From Acanthornis magna (lineage: Eukaryota > Chordata > Aves > Passeriformes > Acanthizidae), in NCBI GenBank assembly GCA_036785705.1, contig JAWUZG010000051.1, forward strand, positions 16,086,501 through 16,150,500: a stretch of 64,000 nucleotides of DNA, written 5' to 3'. The notes under the pieces are model-generated. The model was not told the origin of the DNA and made no database searches. It saw only the letters and a list, made by a program, of their open reading frames with translations. Shown in pieces: positions 23,501-38,500 of this stretch (the first letter of the stretch is position 1; the number at the start of each line of letters is the position of its first letter). A program made the position numbers and the translations under genes.

Positions 23501-26500
23501 TTCATGGCCTCAGGTCCCTTCCATCTTGGGAAAACCAAATGGATGAGGCTGAAGTTTTGTGCTTTCATAGCTTTAAGGCGTCTTCCTGCACATCAGCCTT
23601 CACTGGGTAGCAGAAACATTCAGAAAAAGAAAGTTCATGCACTTTTTCTGTGGGCGAGCTAGTTGGAAGTCTTTTTTTATCAGTGATGAGAGGTGAAAGG
23701 AGGTAGTTCCCTCTCCTGAGGTGATGCTTTTTCCCTGTGCTCTGCTGCGAGCTTGAAACCCATTTTTAATAAAAGTCTGGCAAGAGGTAAAAAAGTTGTT
23801 TCTTGGGGCTGTGATTTTTAGACTTGTAGCCAAACTTGCTTGAGACATGCATCTAAAGGAGTGGTTACAGAGCATGTGAGTTGCTCTGCCTGTGAGCTGC
23901 CTTGAAGAAAGGTGAGCACCTGCCATGCTGCTTTGTCTTTGTGCTCCCTCTTCTTTTTCCTCTGCTCTTAGGCAGCTGAAAACTGAACTCTGCCCCCAAA
24001 ATAATTCTGGGTGATGGGGATGAGGGGGAACATAGTTTTTAATTTTTTATCTTTACAGGCATGAGAGAAAACATTGGAAAACAGTGTGGGGAGGGGAAAG
24101 GAGGTGCCCTCTCTCCTGCCCCATCACATCCCTACAGCCCCTGTGACAGAAGCCCTTTGCTGGCTGCTCTGTCTTTTGTATGCAGGAGAGCATTAATGCT
24201 TTTTCAGAGAAGCTGTGGTCTGTCCCCATTGTTCCTCTCACATAAAACCTCTCCTTCAGAGCCTCCAGCAGCATACAGGTGAGGGGGGATTTTCACCTCC
24301 TCACAGGACATTTACCCCTGGTTCCCTGCTGGGATGGGGAACTTGTCAAGTGTTCATTTATTGCAGTGGCAAATTCCAGAGGGCACTAGGTGATGTACTC
24401 AAGGACACAAGGTACCATGACTGAAGGATGGATCCAGAAGCATGCGTCAGCTTAATTCTGTGTGAGAAGGGCTTTGTGTCCTTGCTCATACTCATGCAGT
24501 GCATGGCAGGTAATGCCATGGAAGAACTGCAGTTGTTGGTGGAAGGTGAGGATGGGCTTACCTGGCAGGACTTGCAAGGCTTCTCACAGACTTCCCGTGG
24601 GGTATTGGATAAGCACTGAAACACAAGGCACTGAAGACAGATAATTTATCTAATATTAATGGAGAACAGGGGAGTTAGTCTTCTAAATGATGGTAGTGGT
24701 CTGAGCCTGAGTACTTCAAGGTGGGTGCTTTGGTGGAACCCAAGAATTTTCCAGGTCCTGTGTCAGTGTGTAAGATTCTTAAAGGAGAGCTTTCTACCCC
24801 ATGACCACATTTCGGTGATAATGTGGTGCAGTTCATGCCTACTTTCAGGAAGCAGCTATCTGATACAGCAGTGGAGTGTGTGCATATAGCTATCTCAGCT
24901 TTCATACCTGGGCCTGTTTGTTTAGCCAGCCGGTGTTCACACAGTAAGTACCAGGAGTCCCAAATTAGTTCCTTTCAGCCTCTGTCCCATCCAGCAGCAT
25001 TATGTGTTCCTAAGAGGTTGTTGAAAGCATTAGGATGTCTCAGGGAGGAGTGCCCATATTCGCATCATTATTTTTTATAGGATTTAGCTGTTAAAAGCCA
25101 GGCACACTGCGTAGTGCTGGCTGCTGTCCCAGTGTTAGTATAGTCCGATCTCTGTGCAGTTGAATGGTTTCTGACAGGGAAGTGGGGAGGGGAGGAATTA
25201 AAATGTCTTGGCTCAGACGAAGATACAAAACTCAGGTAAGATGGAGAAACACGGTGAAGTCTATGCATGGAGCATGCAGAGGTGTAAAGCATGTGTTTCG
25301 AAAGCAGTTGCTTGGTGTGTTTGACATATGAGAAGGTGAAGGAACAAGATTTAATGGGACGTTGATTTGTCTGGAAGAACAGCATCCCTACAGCAGAGCT
25401 GTGCTGAGATCCTGGTGTTTTGGAGGATATGAGGCTCATGAGAGTCAATTGTGTTTTGTTGTAACAAAGGACTTGGGAGATTAGGCTTCGGCAGCTGAAG
25501 TGCAGTGTGACCATGGCCGCCTGCTGCAGCCTTTGGCTGAGATTGCCATCACACAGCAGGGATGATTGGGCAGGTCACGGAGCCTGTCCTGCAGTGCTTA
25601 TGGCGCAGTGTGGGCTGATAACTGAATGTGGGGCAGCTTTACCATGGGAGATGAAGCAGTGAGCTGCTATGTATCAGCAGGACCTGCTTCACAACCAGCT
25701 GGGATGCCTTTGCTGAAGAGCATGTATTCATTGCTAAAGGGGAGAAGGAAGCAGCCACAAACAGTGTCCCTTTTAGAGACTTGATTTTCATCTACACCCT
25801 GGACTTGATATTGCTGACTGAAACATTAAAGGCTTTTTGTATAAAGGTTCACTGCTGGGGTTAGAGTGTGTTAGTGTACGGGTTTCACAGTGTTAGGGTT
25901 GCCAAGTGCAGGAATTTCTTGCACGGGTAAGGGGTTTGTGGTTCACACAGTAAGTGAGAATTGGTGTCAAGGCCTCATGAGTGACAGGCTCTTAAAAATC
26001 AGCACAATGTGGTAGACATTGGTGTTCACTGTAAGATATTTAGCCTTTCTTTGGTCAGGGCTGTTTGCGTCTGAGTTACTGCATTGAAGTGGCTCAGGTC
26101 TTATAAGTGCTGGAGCACTTAAAACACGAGGAACATAGAGTCAGCAGCTGGATTTGAGTAGGCTGTGATGAAGTTGTTGGGTGTTGTGATTGCAGTAAAT
26201 CTTTCATTGCAGGCTAAGATTTTTTACCGTTTCTTACTTTTTCCATCATCTAAAGAAGCACATGCACACCTTCACCTTCGTGAGATAACTTTGTAGCGCT
26301 GGTATCTTACCTGAGTCTGACCTGTAGTGCCTATACTCTCAGAGGGTCTGGGTGTGTATCAGGGGAGCACTGGGGCAAGCTTTGCAGGTTTTATTCTAGG
26401 AGGGCTGTTAGATCTTCAATAAGGAGCTTTAGGGGCTTCTTTGGGTAGTGGGGTTTTTTGAGTGGGTATTTTTGGTTTTGTTTGCTTGCTTGTTTTTAGG

Positions 26501-29500
26501 TTATTTCAAATTGAGCCAACCCAAGTTATTGGGGAGCTGAAAATTAAGATTTGCTTCCTTTGCAAAACAAACCAAGAACTCAAAAAGTTCACTGTTCCTG
26601 AACCTTTCCTTGCACAGTATTAGACTTCCAGTAATTGCAAAACTTCCAGGTGGCCTGAAGCACCTTACATTGGTTAACTGTGGCTCAATACATTGCTACA
26701 GTATCACATACTACTTCTAAAATCGTTTAGGGTGAAAGGATCATGTTACCTTAATATATTTCTTACAGCCTGCACATCAGTACAGGTAGTGTCTGGTGTA
26801 GCTTTGTTTAACAAAGCAAGTATGACATCCAGTACATGAGATTTATGTCTACAATACACAATGATATGTACTTTAAAAGTTTGTTCTCAGTATTCAAAAG
26901 GCTACCAGTGATTTCCTGGTGTGTTTAAGTCAAAGCCAGCTCTAGGGATATATTTTAATAAGTGCTTTGGGTGTGTGAATTTCCTGGGTTTTCTTAATCT
27001 TCGTCAAAAAGGAAAACCTATTGTCCCTTACAAGTTTCCTATCTTAATTTCTTTCAACACATTGCATTTTACCTCTGAAATCTGCTCTGCATAGGAGAAG
27101 ATGGGCTGGTTGCATTGGAAATTGTAAAATTAGACTGCTTATACATTGAGGTGATGTCATTCCTGGAGGGGAGCCCTGAGAATGGGAGGATGGTGTCAAT
27201 AGTGCAGGCATTAGGATCAGGAGGGCTTCCTTGTGCCCGGTGAGGTGGTGGAGGATGCACTTTCACAGTGGGCTCTGAGCTAGTGGGGGCACGAGCAGTG
27301 CTGATAACTCTCTTGGATCTTTTGTATCTACAGCTCCCTTCCCCCGTGGAGAGCAGTAGATAGCCAAACCAACCTTTCCAGCAGCAATGGATGCTGCATC
27401 AGTTTCTGCAAAATAAACATCTTTTATTAATTCTTCAGCCCCTTTTTTTGCCTGTTTTCTTTCAAGTCTCTTCTAAGCCTTTCATGGCAAGGAGGACATT
27501 TTGTGGTGTTCCTATCTGTTCTTTCCCTTCTTCAATTTACAGCCATGAGTCTGGGATCTCACTGAAAACCAGCAATCATCAGCAATCCAGTCTAATACAC
27601 TGGGCTGCAAGCTGTAGTGGCTGAGGCACAAGCATATATTTCTTTCTGCTGACTTTATTAGAGGAGCAATAAATTCTGGCTGGCCGACAAGGTGGACAGC
27701 CAAGGCTGGCAGACAGTTGTGCAAGCTAATGTCTTAAACGACTGCAGTAGGATTTGCCAGAGGCTGCCTTCTGAAACCTTTAGTTTGCCTCAGTTTTGTG
27801 TCTATCAGACTTCATTTTTTCCCCTCAGAAAGTAATGGCAAAAATAGGCTTGTCTTCACTTGGTTTCTGCAGGAGAACCTACCATCCTACAGGGATATTC
27901 CCTCTCACCTCCCAGTGCAGTCGTGGCTGTAAATGAGCCGCTTCATCTCACACATGGGCTTTGCTAAAGTTGTGGCAGAAGCTGGGGCTGTGCTGTGCTT
28001 AATGAAGACTGCAAGAATAGTGTGACCTTCTCTTTAGTTAGTCACTGCATTCATTAAATGGGAAATTTTCTGTAGAATACCAAAATTGTTAATACTGCAT
28101 TAAGCAGGGGAAGTTTGCCAAATATTTTATGCTTGTTTAACTTAAAATATGTCCAAACTAAGTGTGCTCCCCTACCTTTGATTTGATTTTGACATAAAGC
28201 GTGAAAAACACCAAGTTTCAGCCTGCCACAGATGTCTCTGTGGTGTCTGCATAGTTCCACAAACAAGGAGGTTTGTGGAGAAACATGAACTCGGCCATTT
28301 CTGCATTGTTGCAAACGGAGGGCATGGGCACTGCCCTCACTTTGTGGAGCTGAGCAAGTCAGATCAGAGGGAAAGTTTTCAGGCAATGTTAGGCTGGTGC
28401 TGTGGGCTGGGTTTCCTGTGAGGCTGAAGGCTTTTGTTTCCTTTCTGTATCACTAAGCATTTCCAGCATCTGTGAATGTCAGGCTATTTGGAGGAATGTT
28501 CTTCCCTGGTAGAAGAGCTGAAGCAGATCAGATAATTTTCTCTTTGAAGGAGGAGGTTAGAGGGAGGCATGCAGGGCTGGATACAAAAGGTAAAAAGGGG
28601 AACGTTAATCTTCTGTAGTATGGTTCCCAGGAGGATGGGAAGCCAACTCAGATCATCAGCAGTGTTACCTCTGATTCAAGGAGCAGCAGATGGGACCCCC
28701 AGTGGTTGAAAGCATGGGTAGGGTTGTGTTTGCAGGTTGCATCCCAGACACTCCCTCTGATTAGGGAGGCTACCAAAAATTCACAATGTCTGGTTTCTTG
28801 CTGTTATATGGGAAAACAGAGACACATAAAAAATGTAGTAATTAAATGAGCAAGCAAAAAAGCCCCATGGAAATAACCTGTTGCTAAGCCAACTGACCTG
28901 GCTTTGGTAACTGGGGATCTGTTGTCTGTGCAGAGATCTTGGCTGCTGCTGTAAACTTCTGAGTTTCTGGGACATTTCCCAAAGTCTGGCACAGTAACCT
29001 CCATTGCTCAGGGAGGAATGGCTGCTGTGCAGGTACTGTTCACATCTGTGGGGGCCATTGCCTTCTCGTGTGTCTTTCTGTACCACCTTTGTTTTAACTT
29101 GAATACCCTTGTGTATTGTTTTCCTGAGCTCCAAGGTGTAAATCGCCTGAGTTGCCGCTCCAGCTGCTGCAAAAAATGAATTTTGGGGGGGAGATGTATG
29201 CTGCTTGTGTGGCTGCTGTCTGTGTGATCAGGTCAAATGATACTTGAAGGTGGTGCCTTGTGTTGGCAAGACCTGGCTGCCCAAAAGGACCCTGGCCCTT
29301 CTAGGAGTGAATTACTGTAGGTGAGTGCTGTTCTGCTGTTGGGGAGGAAGACACCTGGGACCTCTAGTGCTGAGCTCTGGCTGCAGTTGGTTTGTCATTC
29401 CTCAGTATTTTTTTCTTCTGTGGTACAGAGCATCTGTAATTTTATTTTGCTATCTGCTGCATCATCTGTCTTAGCCCATTAGAGCATTTAAAATCATAGA

Positions 29501-32500
29501 ATATCCTGAGTTGGAAGGCACCACAAGGATCATCAAGTCCAACTCCTGGCCCTGCACAGGACACCCCAAGAATCACACTATGTACCTGGAAGCATTGTCC
29601 AAATCCAAACGCTTCTTGAACTCTGTCAGGCTTGGTGCTGTTCCCACCTACCTGGGGAGTCTGTTCCAGTGCCCAGCCACCCTCTGGGTGAAGAACCTTT
29701 TCCAAATATCTAACCTTAACCTCTCCTGACACATTTTCATGCCATTCCCTTGGATCCTATCACTAGTAACCAGTTTTTGCTGCTTAAGTTCCTGCTTAAT
29801 TACTTGAGCAGCTGTCAAACCTCTGTAAGGTAGGCTGTTACTACATCTCTCTTGCCTTAGCTAAAGACAGACAAATAAAGCCATTGCATCCAGGTGGTTT
29901 TCACCCTCTGTCTAGAGATGTGGTGGCAACCACTGACTGTACTGTTAAGAGCACGGGGCTATGCTTCTCTTTTGAGAAAATATAAATAAGAAAAGTTGAA
30001 GGTCAGGCATGAGGGTGTGAGCTGCCTGTGTGCTTGGCTCCACAGTGCTTGCTTACCCAGTTACTAAGAGGCATGTTTCATGAGTGGAGTAGCAGTAGCT
30101 CAGCCACCTTCACAGGCAAACTATTTGTAGTACCTGTGAGTTCAGACTGCTACTGTACTCATTCAGGCCCTGAGCTGTATCCCACCATGTGGTTGCTTGA
30201 TGAGGGAACATAAAACACACACTGGGACCTGCTGCCACACGATCCAGGTCCCACACGGGGTTCTAGCTCCAGGGGATGGCCATGTCCTACCTGCCCTCTT
30301 CTCTCTGCACTCAGTCATGTCCTGAGCCTGCCTCTTCTATGCAAACCATCTGCTGATTCAGTTCTTCACCCTTGTACTATTTGTCCTGTTTTCTTCTGGC
30401 ATCAGCTTTGCTGGCTGTAATGGCTCATAACCTGAAAGGGAGATGTAGCCCCCTGCCTTTCATTTAATTGCTCCATGCTGTACCCTAAGCAGCAGCTGCG
30501 TGTGAAATCCTGCAATCCCACAAGAGAGCTTGTTTGGCATTCCTGTTTAGCTTGTGCTTGAGCAACATAATTTGGATCCGTGAGCTGTAAGGGGAAAGAC
30601 TGTTCTCAGCAGAGACTGAAGTTTCAGAAGTAAAAAGATTCTAGAACGGCCACTGTGTGTGAAGTGGTGATTTCCATGAGCACACACTAAACTGCTACAG
30701 TCCTTGAGAGATGTGGCCAACTCCCCACAAGCAAGGGGTGCCAGGGTGATTCTCCCACCAAAATCAGCCTCTAGCATAGGTGCTGAGATCTGCTCTGTGT
30801 TCTGAGCATAACTTTAACAATTCCTCGAACATGGACAAAATAACTTAATCTCATTCTTAGAAACCACTGACCTTTTTCTGTTGACACTTTAAAAGGAAAA
30901 GTCACCCTGAGGCAAACTTCTGACATGGAAACGTTTCAGTCTGAGCAGTTCAGTGCTGGCAAAGTGCTCAGCAGCAGAAAAGATGTTTTCATAAGAGAAA
31001 GTGTCAGGCTGCTTTTAAGCATTGGGGTGCTACCTATTACACCCATAACAGTGGGTGACACCTTGAATTCTGTGAATCTGCTGGCTCAGCTGCTCTCCAT
31101 TCCTCAGAGGACCTTTAGAAGAGGTCAGACTCTGAAGTACAAACCCAAGTGGAATTGGAGGGGGATCAGAGTTGCTGTTTCATGTACACAGCTTGGCATG
31201 TCTTTGTATTTTCCAGTCACAAGGATGTCTTGCAAATACCAGATGTGGAAAATTGTGCCTTTACCTTGGCCTTTACTACATTTCCCATCATGGTACTTGA
31301 CTCCTTACAGGCTGTGGCTGAGATTCTGCCATCGCTTTGGCAATATCTGCATTATTAAATTAAACATGCACGGGATTGTTTGCCAACTGTGGGGCCAAGG
31401 GAGACCAAATGGCCAACATCTATGCTGCTGTTAGACTGTCTTAGCTCTTACTTAGAGATGCTGCTTGTGAATTACTTCTTGGTTACCGGGGATCTGTGCT
31501 AACCCCTAAACCATGTCTGAGAACTTGCAGACTACACTGGTGGCCATATTCCCTCTTTGAGCTTGGGTGACTGGGATTTTCCTGCTAGTGCCTGGCCCTC
31601 TTGAATTTCCCAGGATAAGCTCAGCCTCTGAGCCTTGGTGCTCTGTGCCTGTCCCAAAACCATACAGTTCCTCAATTTTTCCTTTCTGTGTGGTGTTCAG
31701 GAGTGGATTGCACTCTGTCAGCTCTTGGTGGCTTCTTCTGCCGCCTCGGGGTATTCCTGTCCACAGCTGAACTTCAAGCAGGTTTGCTGGGATTAGCCTA
31801 GATGTGAAGGATTACTGAAATGTCTGCGATATCTGTTATGAATTCACTCCATTTGGTGCTCTAAACTCTTTCTCCTTACTCCTGGATTATCAGCCTTAGC
31901 TATTGCTAATGAGTTTGTTAGAAACACCAGCACGGAGGTGAGCCAACACTGATGAATTGACATAGTTTATTGTGTGCCATGGAGGAGTCTTCAGCTGGTT
32001 GCAATTTCCAGTTCTGGTGACACAGCTGCAGGTAGCGTAGAGGCAAAAGTTTGTTTAACGCAGTTACCTGGCGTATAGGTTGTGTCCCCGCTATGAAACC
32101 TTGTCTGTATTTCTGAGCAATGGAGATCTATGCAGTAAAATACATCTCCCATGAAGGCTGCTCGTCCTGCTGTTTCTTCATGTAAAATTCCTTCACCAAC
32201 AGCTTCAAGGACAATGCTGTATTGCTCAGACACTTAATGCTGTAGAATTTGTCTTGGGAAATAATATAATTGCATTTTTTTCATAACAAAGCCATTATAC
32301 TGTCAAAAGCCTAATTTTCTGTTGTATTAGCCGACAGCCAGCAGAGATTGCTGGGAAAAGAAAGTGCTTAGCTTAACCAAAATTTCTTGCTAGCAAGAAA
32401 AATGGAATGAAAACAAAATGAATTTATAATGAAATGGATTTATTTCTGGGCTTTTCTATTGTGCTGTTGTTTGCTTTCTTTGAGGGCATTTAGAGCTGAT

Positions 32501-35500
32501 TAGCAGCCCTGGAGACAGAAGTCCATTATTTACCCAAAGAACAGCCAAGAGTGGAGAGACAACAATGCAGCCTTCCTCCCTCCCTTTTTCTCTATCCTCT
32601 GCATCCCTCCTGCATTCCCAAAACAAGCCTCAAATTTGCCCAGAAGGGAGTATTCTTCATCAAAGAGAGGACAACTAAGTCTGTGTGGTCTGCAGCCTTC
32701 TGTTGGAGATGCCAGCAGAAGATTTTCTGGAGGTCTGCAGCTCCTCAGGGTCAGGTCCCTGTGCTGGGGAGAAGCGTGGGATGCCTTCCTGGACTGTGGG
32801 AGGCAAAGGTCTGGCAAGGGTGCCTGAATCCATCTGTGCTTAACAAGCCTTCTGGGAAGCAGCATCACAAGGGCTGTTTGGGGAACAAGGAGGATGAACA
32901 TGTGGTCCTGCTGAAAAGATTTTGCAAAAGCCTGCACAAAATAATTGTTTCTTTCCATGGGAATTAAAGCTAGGGGAAAAAAGTGGGAGAGCCAGATATG
33001 AGTTGGTCTGTGGCAGCATCTCTACCCTCGTCCTCCCTCTGTCCCAGGAATTGTTCCTGGGCCCTCCACATGCTGTGTCTGTGGTGCATGGTCACTTAGA
33101 TACCTGCAGAGATCCCAAGCATCCATGGCAATTGTTGCCTATAGCATGGCATTTTTAATTGCAGGTTTAGAGGCAATTACAAATCATTTGAAACATAGCC
33201 CTGGTTTATTGGAGAAGGTTTACAGTGTGGGGAAAATGCTGTCTTTTGTCTTTCCGCTGCCCATTGACGTAACAGCATGGCCAATAATGGATATCAGCTC
33301 CAAAACAGTAGGGGATTTAGTTCTGGGGGTGGGTGTTCCCTCTCTGAAACAAAGCTAGAGCTGCCTCATGTTATTCTCTTTGTTCCGAGACTATTGCAGC
33401 CGTGAGTAAATCCATTCTACTTTGTCTCTATCCCTAATCTTGCATGTCACATCTTATACAGAGGATTCTTTTTCCCTGGAAGGAACAGGAATTTGACGAT
33501 CATGACTTACTGTCCTGATTATAAACTTGGCTAAACTTGTGCTGTAGTGAAAACATTAAATTCAGTTTTGAAACTTTTCTTTGTCGTCTTCTGGCCATAA
33601 AATAGTGTTAAACGGTGTATTTTCACCTCTGATTTGGCCTGTCCCCCAGATTTCCACTGCAATAGATTTTTGGATCTCATGCTTCTTTAAAAGTATTGTT
33701 GATAACAATAAAAACAGAGATTACTTTTATAAAAAAGCATTATTTTTAAAGTCAGACATCTGTTTTTGCTTTCCCTTTTCCTTTTCCTCCCTTATGCTGA
33801 GCAAGACAAGGGAATGAAATGTCAGGGAGGGAAATGTGTTGTTTGAGTTAGGGTATAGAAGACATATGCTTAAAGTAGCCAAAGCATAGAATTTATTCCT
33901 GTGCTAGTTTGAATAAATATGAATGAATTAGCCATGAATACAGTTTGCCTTGACATTAGGGGAAGGCTTATAACTGTACGACAGTTTTGAGACCAGGCTT
34001 TCTGTGGGTGTGAGACAGCCAAAAATAACAGCCTTTATTCAGTGTCATGTAAATGGAGTTGCACAAAGAGTGAGCACCGGCAGCATGAAGATGGACTTGG
34101 TGACTCACTAGGTGCCTCCCAGCCTTGTGTACTCCCCTACTCTGTGATCCCGTTAAAGGCAAGAGTTGGTGATAGGAACTAATGCTGGCGGTAGTACAAG
34201 AGTAAAAATCAATCATCAGAGGGGACAGCACAGGACAGGAAGCAGTCTTCAGATTGACAACACAGAGCAATGAGAGCTGCTGGCAACTGGAGAAATTTCA
34301 GTGCTAATGAACAGAAGGTCTGGCACTCGAGAGAAATTAAACAGCCGAAAGTGGTGGACAGCAGAAAGGGTTGTGTAGCAGAGAGACACTCCAGGTGACT
34401 GAGTTTATTACCAGGAGCATCCTTGCTGAAAACCCCCCACTGCAGTGGTGGTGTGAAGAGAGCAACAAATTCCTCCTCTGGAATGGTAATTTTGCTCTTC
34501 CTGCGTGGGGTTCCCCTGTCCAGGGCAAAGCTGAGGGTGGAAAGGACAGTGCCAGGGGGCCTGAGGCTCAGCAGCACTAGGACGCAGGGACAGAGCTGTG
34601 CCAGCCACAGCCCCTACAGCAGCCATGAGTTGTTTTAGTGATCAGTTGGGTGGCACAAAGCCACCTTTTCTTGCCTTGTGATTTTGGTGAGGTGGTGTGG
34701 GAATGGGGCCATTTGACTGCCTGTGTGGTGTGAAAAAAGAATAATTGTCTTGGGGATGTATTAGAAGAAAGGACCCGTGTAAAGAGGACAAACAAAAAGA
34801 GCCACCTCTTTACTCTGGCTGTAATCTACCTTGTGTGCATATGGCAGTGGTGCAGTTTGTACACTCACAGAAAAAGCACATGCAATTAATTCAGGCCACC
34901 TCTGAGACATGACAGGGAAGGGAAATAGGGGAGCACTAGCCTTATCTGATACACAGTTTCTGAACTGCAAGAACATTGCTTCTCAGAGCATTCACAACAG
35001 GGACAGGCACGCCCCCTGTGACAGGGACTCCCTTGCACAAAGGAAGGGGCAGAGTGGCCAGGTAAGGGAATACCATGGATTTTCTAAGAGGTCCCTGCCC
35101 CAAGTCTGTTGGTGTGCCTCTAGTTTGCATGTACAAAGCATGAGGGCATCAAGATCCCCCCAAGACAGAGGGAGTTTCACCTCTCGTTTCAACGAGGCCA
35201 AGATTTTTCCCTTGGATCCAGCTGGTTTAGTGGTTACTCTTCCACAGATTCTGGCTCTGCACTTAGCTCTGCCAGCAGCCGGCACCACAGGCTGGTGTGA
35301 TCCTGCCTTTGGATATCCTGAGCTGTGCCAGCTTTGCCCTGTCCAAGGGAAGAGCTGGGTTTGGAGGGGCACAGGGGAGGCCATCATTCAGGGAGACACC
35401 TTCTCCTGCTGGTTGTGGAGGGTCAAGGCTGCGCTCCTGCACCAATGCAAGTAAGTGGGAACCACTGCGGGGGACAGTGTGTTGGGCTGAATTTCTGCCA

Positions 35501-38500
35501 GGCCACTGGCAGAGTCTCCCTGTAACATCGTGATGGGGTTGAGCTGCATGCTGATACTGTCAGCAAGCTTCTCTTCATTGTTTGGGGTTAGGAATTTGGT
35601 TTGGCTTTTGCTAGAGCTGGGCAGAGGAGATGGGATGCATGTAGGTGTCTGTATTGCAGCCCCCAAGTGCCTGCCCTGCTGACTGCTTTGGTGTTGCACA
35701 AATCCTGAATTTTCTGCCCAAGACCTCAAGTGCTCTTTGGGTTCCCTCCCTATAGCACACGTTTCCCAGCTGGTGGGCAGTGGTGCTTCACATGCTTGAT
35801 CTGTGACGTGCTCTGGGAGCCGTGGGGACAAAACTGATGAGAAACACATGTTTTCATTGAGCAAGTTTGCGTACTGATGGCATCATGACCTCTACATTTT
35901 GCACTATGTCTCCTTAAGGCAGTTGTAACTCTCAGGGAAAGCAGGAAAGCTGCCTTGGTTTCTGCTGGGCTGGCTGGGGACCTGAGAGGGTCACAGCCAG
36001 AAAGCTTTGTGCTGGGATTTTGCAGCATACCTGGCAAGCTGGGGTTTGCAGCCCTCTCTCTGGGCTGGGGAGTAGCTGCTCCTCCTTGGCAGCACAGCCA
36101 CAGCTGCTTCGAGGACAGCCTTGGAGCCAGGAATGCATAAGGATGCCGGCATCTGTACGTGCTCACAGCCTTTCATCTCTTAAATGCGGCCCCGCCAGGC
36201 CACAGGGCAGAAAGCAAAATGTCCTGGGAAGGGCTCAGGAAGTATTAGAGAATAGTTCATGCTGTTGGAGGTGATTCAAGCAGTGATCCCTCTTCTAGGA
36301 ACGCAGGCTGCGGGAGGCATGGAGAGCCTCAGGGTCACTAGCAGGGCTTGGAGCTCTCTCTTTCTAGCCCAGGGCATTACTGAAGCTCATAGCAAGTCCC
36401 TGAAACAGCCTCGTCGCTGTTTCCAGGGCGGGGAGAAAGGTGAGATGGGTGAGCGCTCAGGTTGTCATCATTGCAGATGGCTGGCACTGGTTCCCTGCCC
36501 TTACTGGTTTGGGGCCAGATAGGCTACTAGAGTGCAAAAGCCCTGTGTTTAAGTCACTGCGGTGATGCACTCAGGTCCTTTATGTCTCTGCCAAGTTGAG
36601 CCGCCTCTGGGTGTGTGCAGAGGTGATGGCAGTGTGTCTTGAAATAGCACACTGCGGAAGGAGAGCTGGGAAGACCCAGGCACCTGCTCTCCAGCTGGAG
36701 GCAGTGCCATGCTGTCTCTGCACATGTCCTGGGTGCACTCTGCTTCTCCAGGCAAGCCTGAGTATCTCTGTAGTGCATGTATCAGCCTCCCATTTGAGTT
36801 TCTGCATGCAAACCTCCCTACGCCTATTAGCTTGCCAGCGAGGTTAGGCTGACAACTGCAGCACTCACTCTGTGTCTCAGTGAGGAGGCAGGCACAGGGG
36901 TCTGAAGGATGGGAAGCAATGGAGCAGGAGTGAGTGTTTGAGGGGGGCCAGAGCAGAGCAGGAAGGGTGTTTGCAGCCCTGGTACAATTCAGACTGGAAG
37001 CTGCCTCATAAAATCACTGCTTTGCTGGAGTGACTCAGAGGAGGGACTTTCCCTGATGCAGCATTTATCTAGGTTCTTATAATCACCAAATGGAAATGTG
37101 GCTTACTTTTTCTGTTTGTTTGTTTTTGAAAGTCAAGCCATGGGAGTCAACATCAAAAGTCTTCCCAACTAGACTGGAAAAAATTCCATGCTTGCAGAGA
37201 GAGGGGGAGAGAGATGTCTGTAACAGTTCTTCATTATTTCCAGGCACAGTCACAAAAAGCCAGATGGAAGGAGATGAAAGAATGAGAAGAATAGGTTGCT
37301 TTAGACACCAAATAACAATGTTATAGGAATAAAGCTATTGGAATAACTTACTGGTTTTGGTTTTCTTAAATTTCCTAGCTGAATCAGAGAGTCAACCCAA
37401 AAATTTCATTTTAGGTCAGCTGAAATTTATGTTTTACTCTCAACAGAAAAAAAGAACTGAGCAAACAAAAAGTTGCTAAGCTTACCAAAACATGTTTTTA
37501 TTTTGCTTTCTTTGATCTTTTAGCTTACATACATAACCTCATGAAACACATTTAAAAGTTAAAAAGGGAAAATAGTTCACTTCATCTTAGAAATAATTTT
37601 GGAATCAAAGCTGTTCCCCGAACTAGGCACAAATTTCCAAATAGTTTCGATTGCATTTTCTAGTGAATTAGGTCTCTCTCTGAAAAATGTTACCCAGCCT
37701 TATTTAGGAGTTACAGGAAATCAATGGTCACTTCTCTTGTTTCTTAATCACAGAATTGCCTTTGTGATTGCCTTGCTGCAAATGCTGGCAAGTCTGTGCT
37801 GTCAGCCTGGCACAGAGGCCATGGGGACATAAGGAAAACTCTGCTCTGGGAGAAGTGGTAGTGACTGAGCCTGCTTCCCCAAGACTACACGTGTGGGTAT
37901 GAGGTGTGCCACTTCTAATGAGCACAGCAGAGGTTATTTTCTTCATTTCCCCCCTCATTTTATGAACTGCTCCACTGCTGTGAAGGGTATGGTTGTGACA
38001 AGTATATCTTCCAAGCCACAGATCATAAGCTAACAGGTCAGTTGGGGGGTGTTGGGTAAAAATCATCCAACTTCCTCACTGATAGTCCACACAACATAGT
38101 TGTCTCCTGTTCCGCTTCTGTTTAGGCTGTGTTAAATCAGAAATGAGGCAGAGCACCCATGAGGACACACCAGTGTAAGCACAAGCAGCTTGCCTAAGAA
38201 AAAGCTTCTGTGTTTGACCAAGCATCTTGAGTGACATTGGGTCCCGCACAAGCTGCAGGGAGCAGTACAGGCGCAAAGGGACCACTGTTTGCTGTGGTGC
38301 CAATAGCCTGGAGAGATACCCATCCTTGGGGCATCCATGGGAAGCCTGGAAACCCTCAGACTTCAGAAGTTTTCTCCTTTCCTTCCAGCTGTGGCAGTTG
38401 CCATAGTGACTGGATTTTATAGCCATTTGACAGTGATGCTGCCAGTTTTCTCAAGGCCTTCTTGCCTTATCAGAGCTTCCTCTTGGCTGTCTCAGTGAAG

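Noticed and set aside
34909..35454. A 181-codon open frame on + in intron 2, with comparable minus-strand frames
   Set aside because: No domain, signal peptide or splice context; several frames on both strands are open together, as expected for low stop density.
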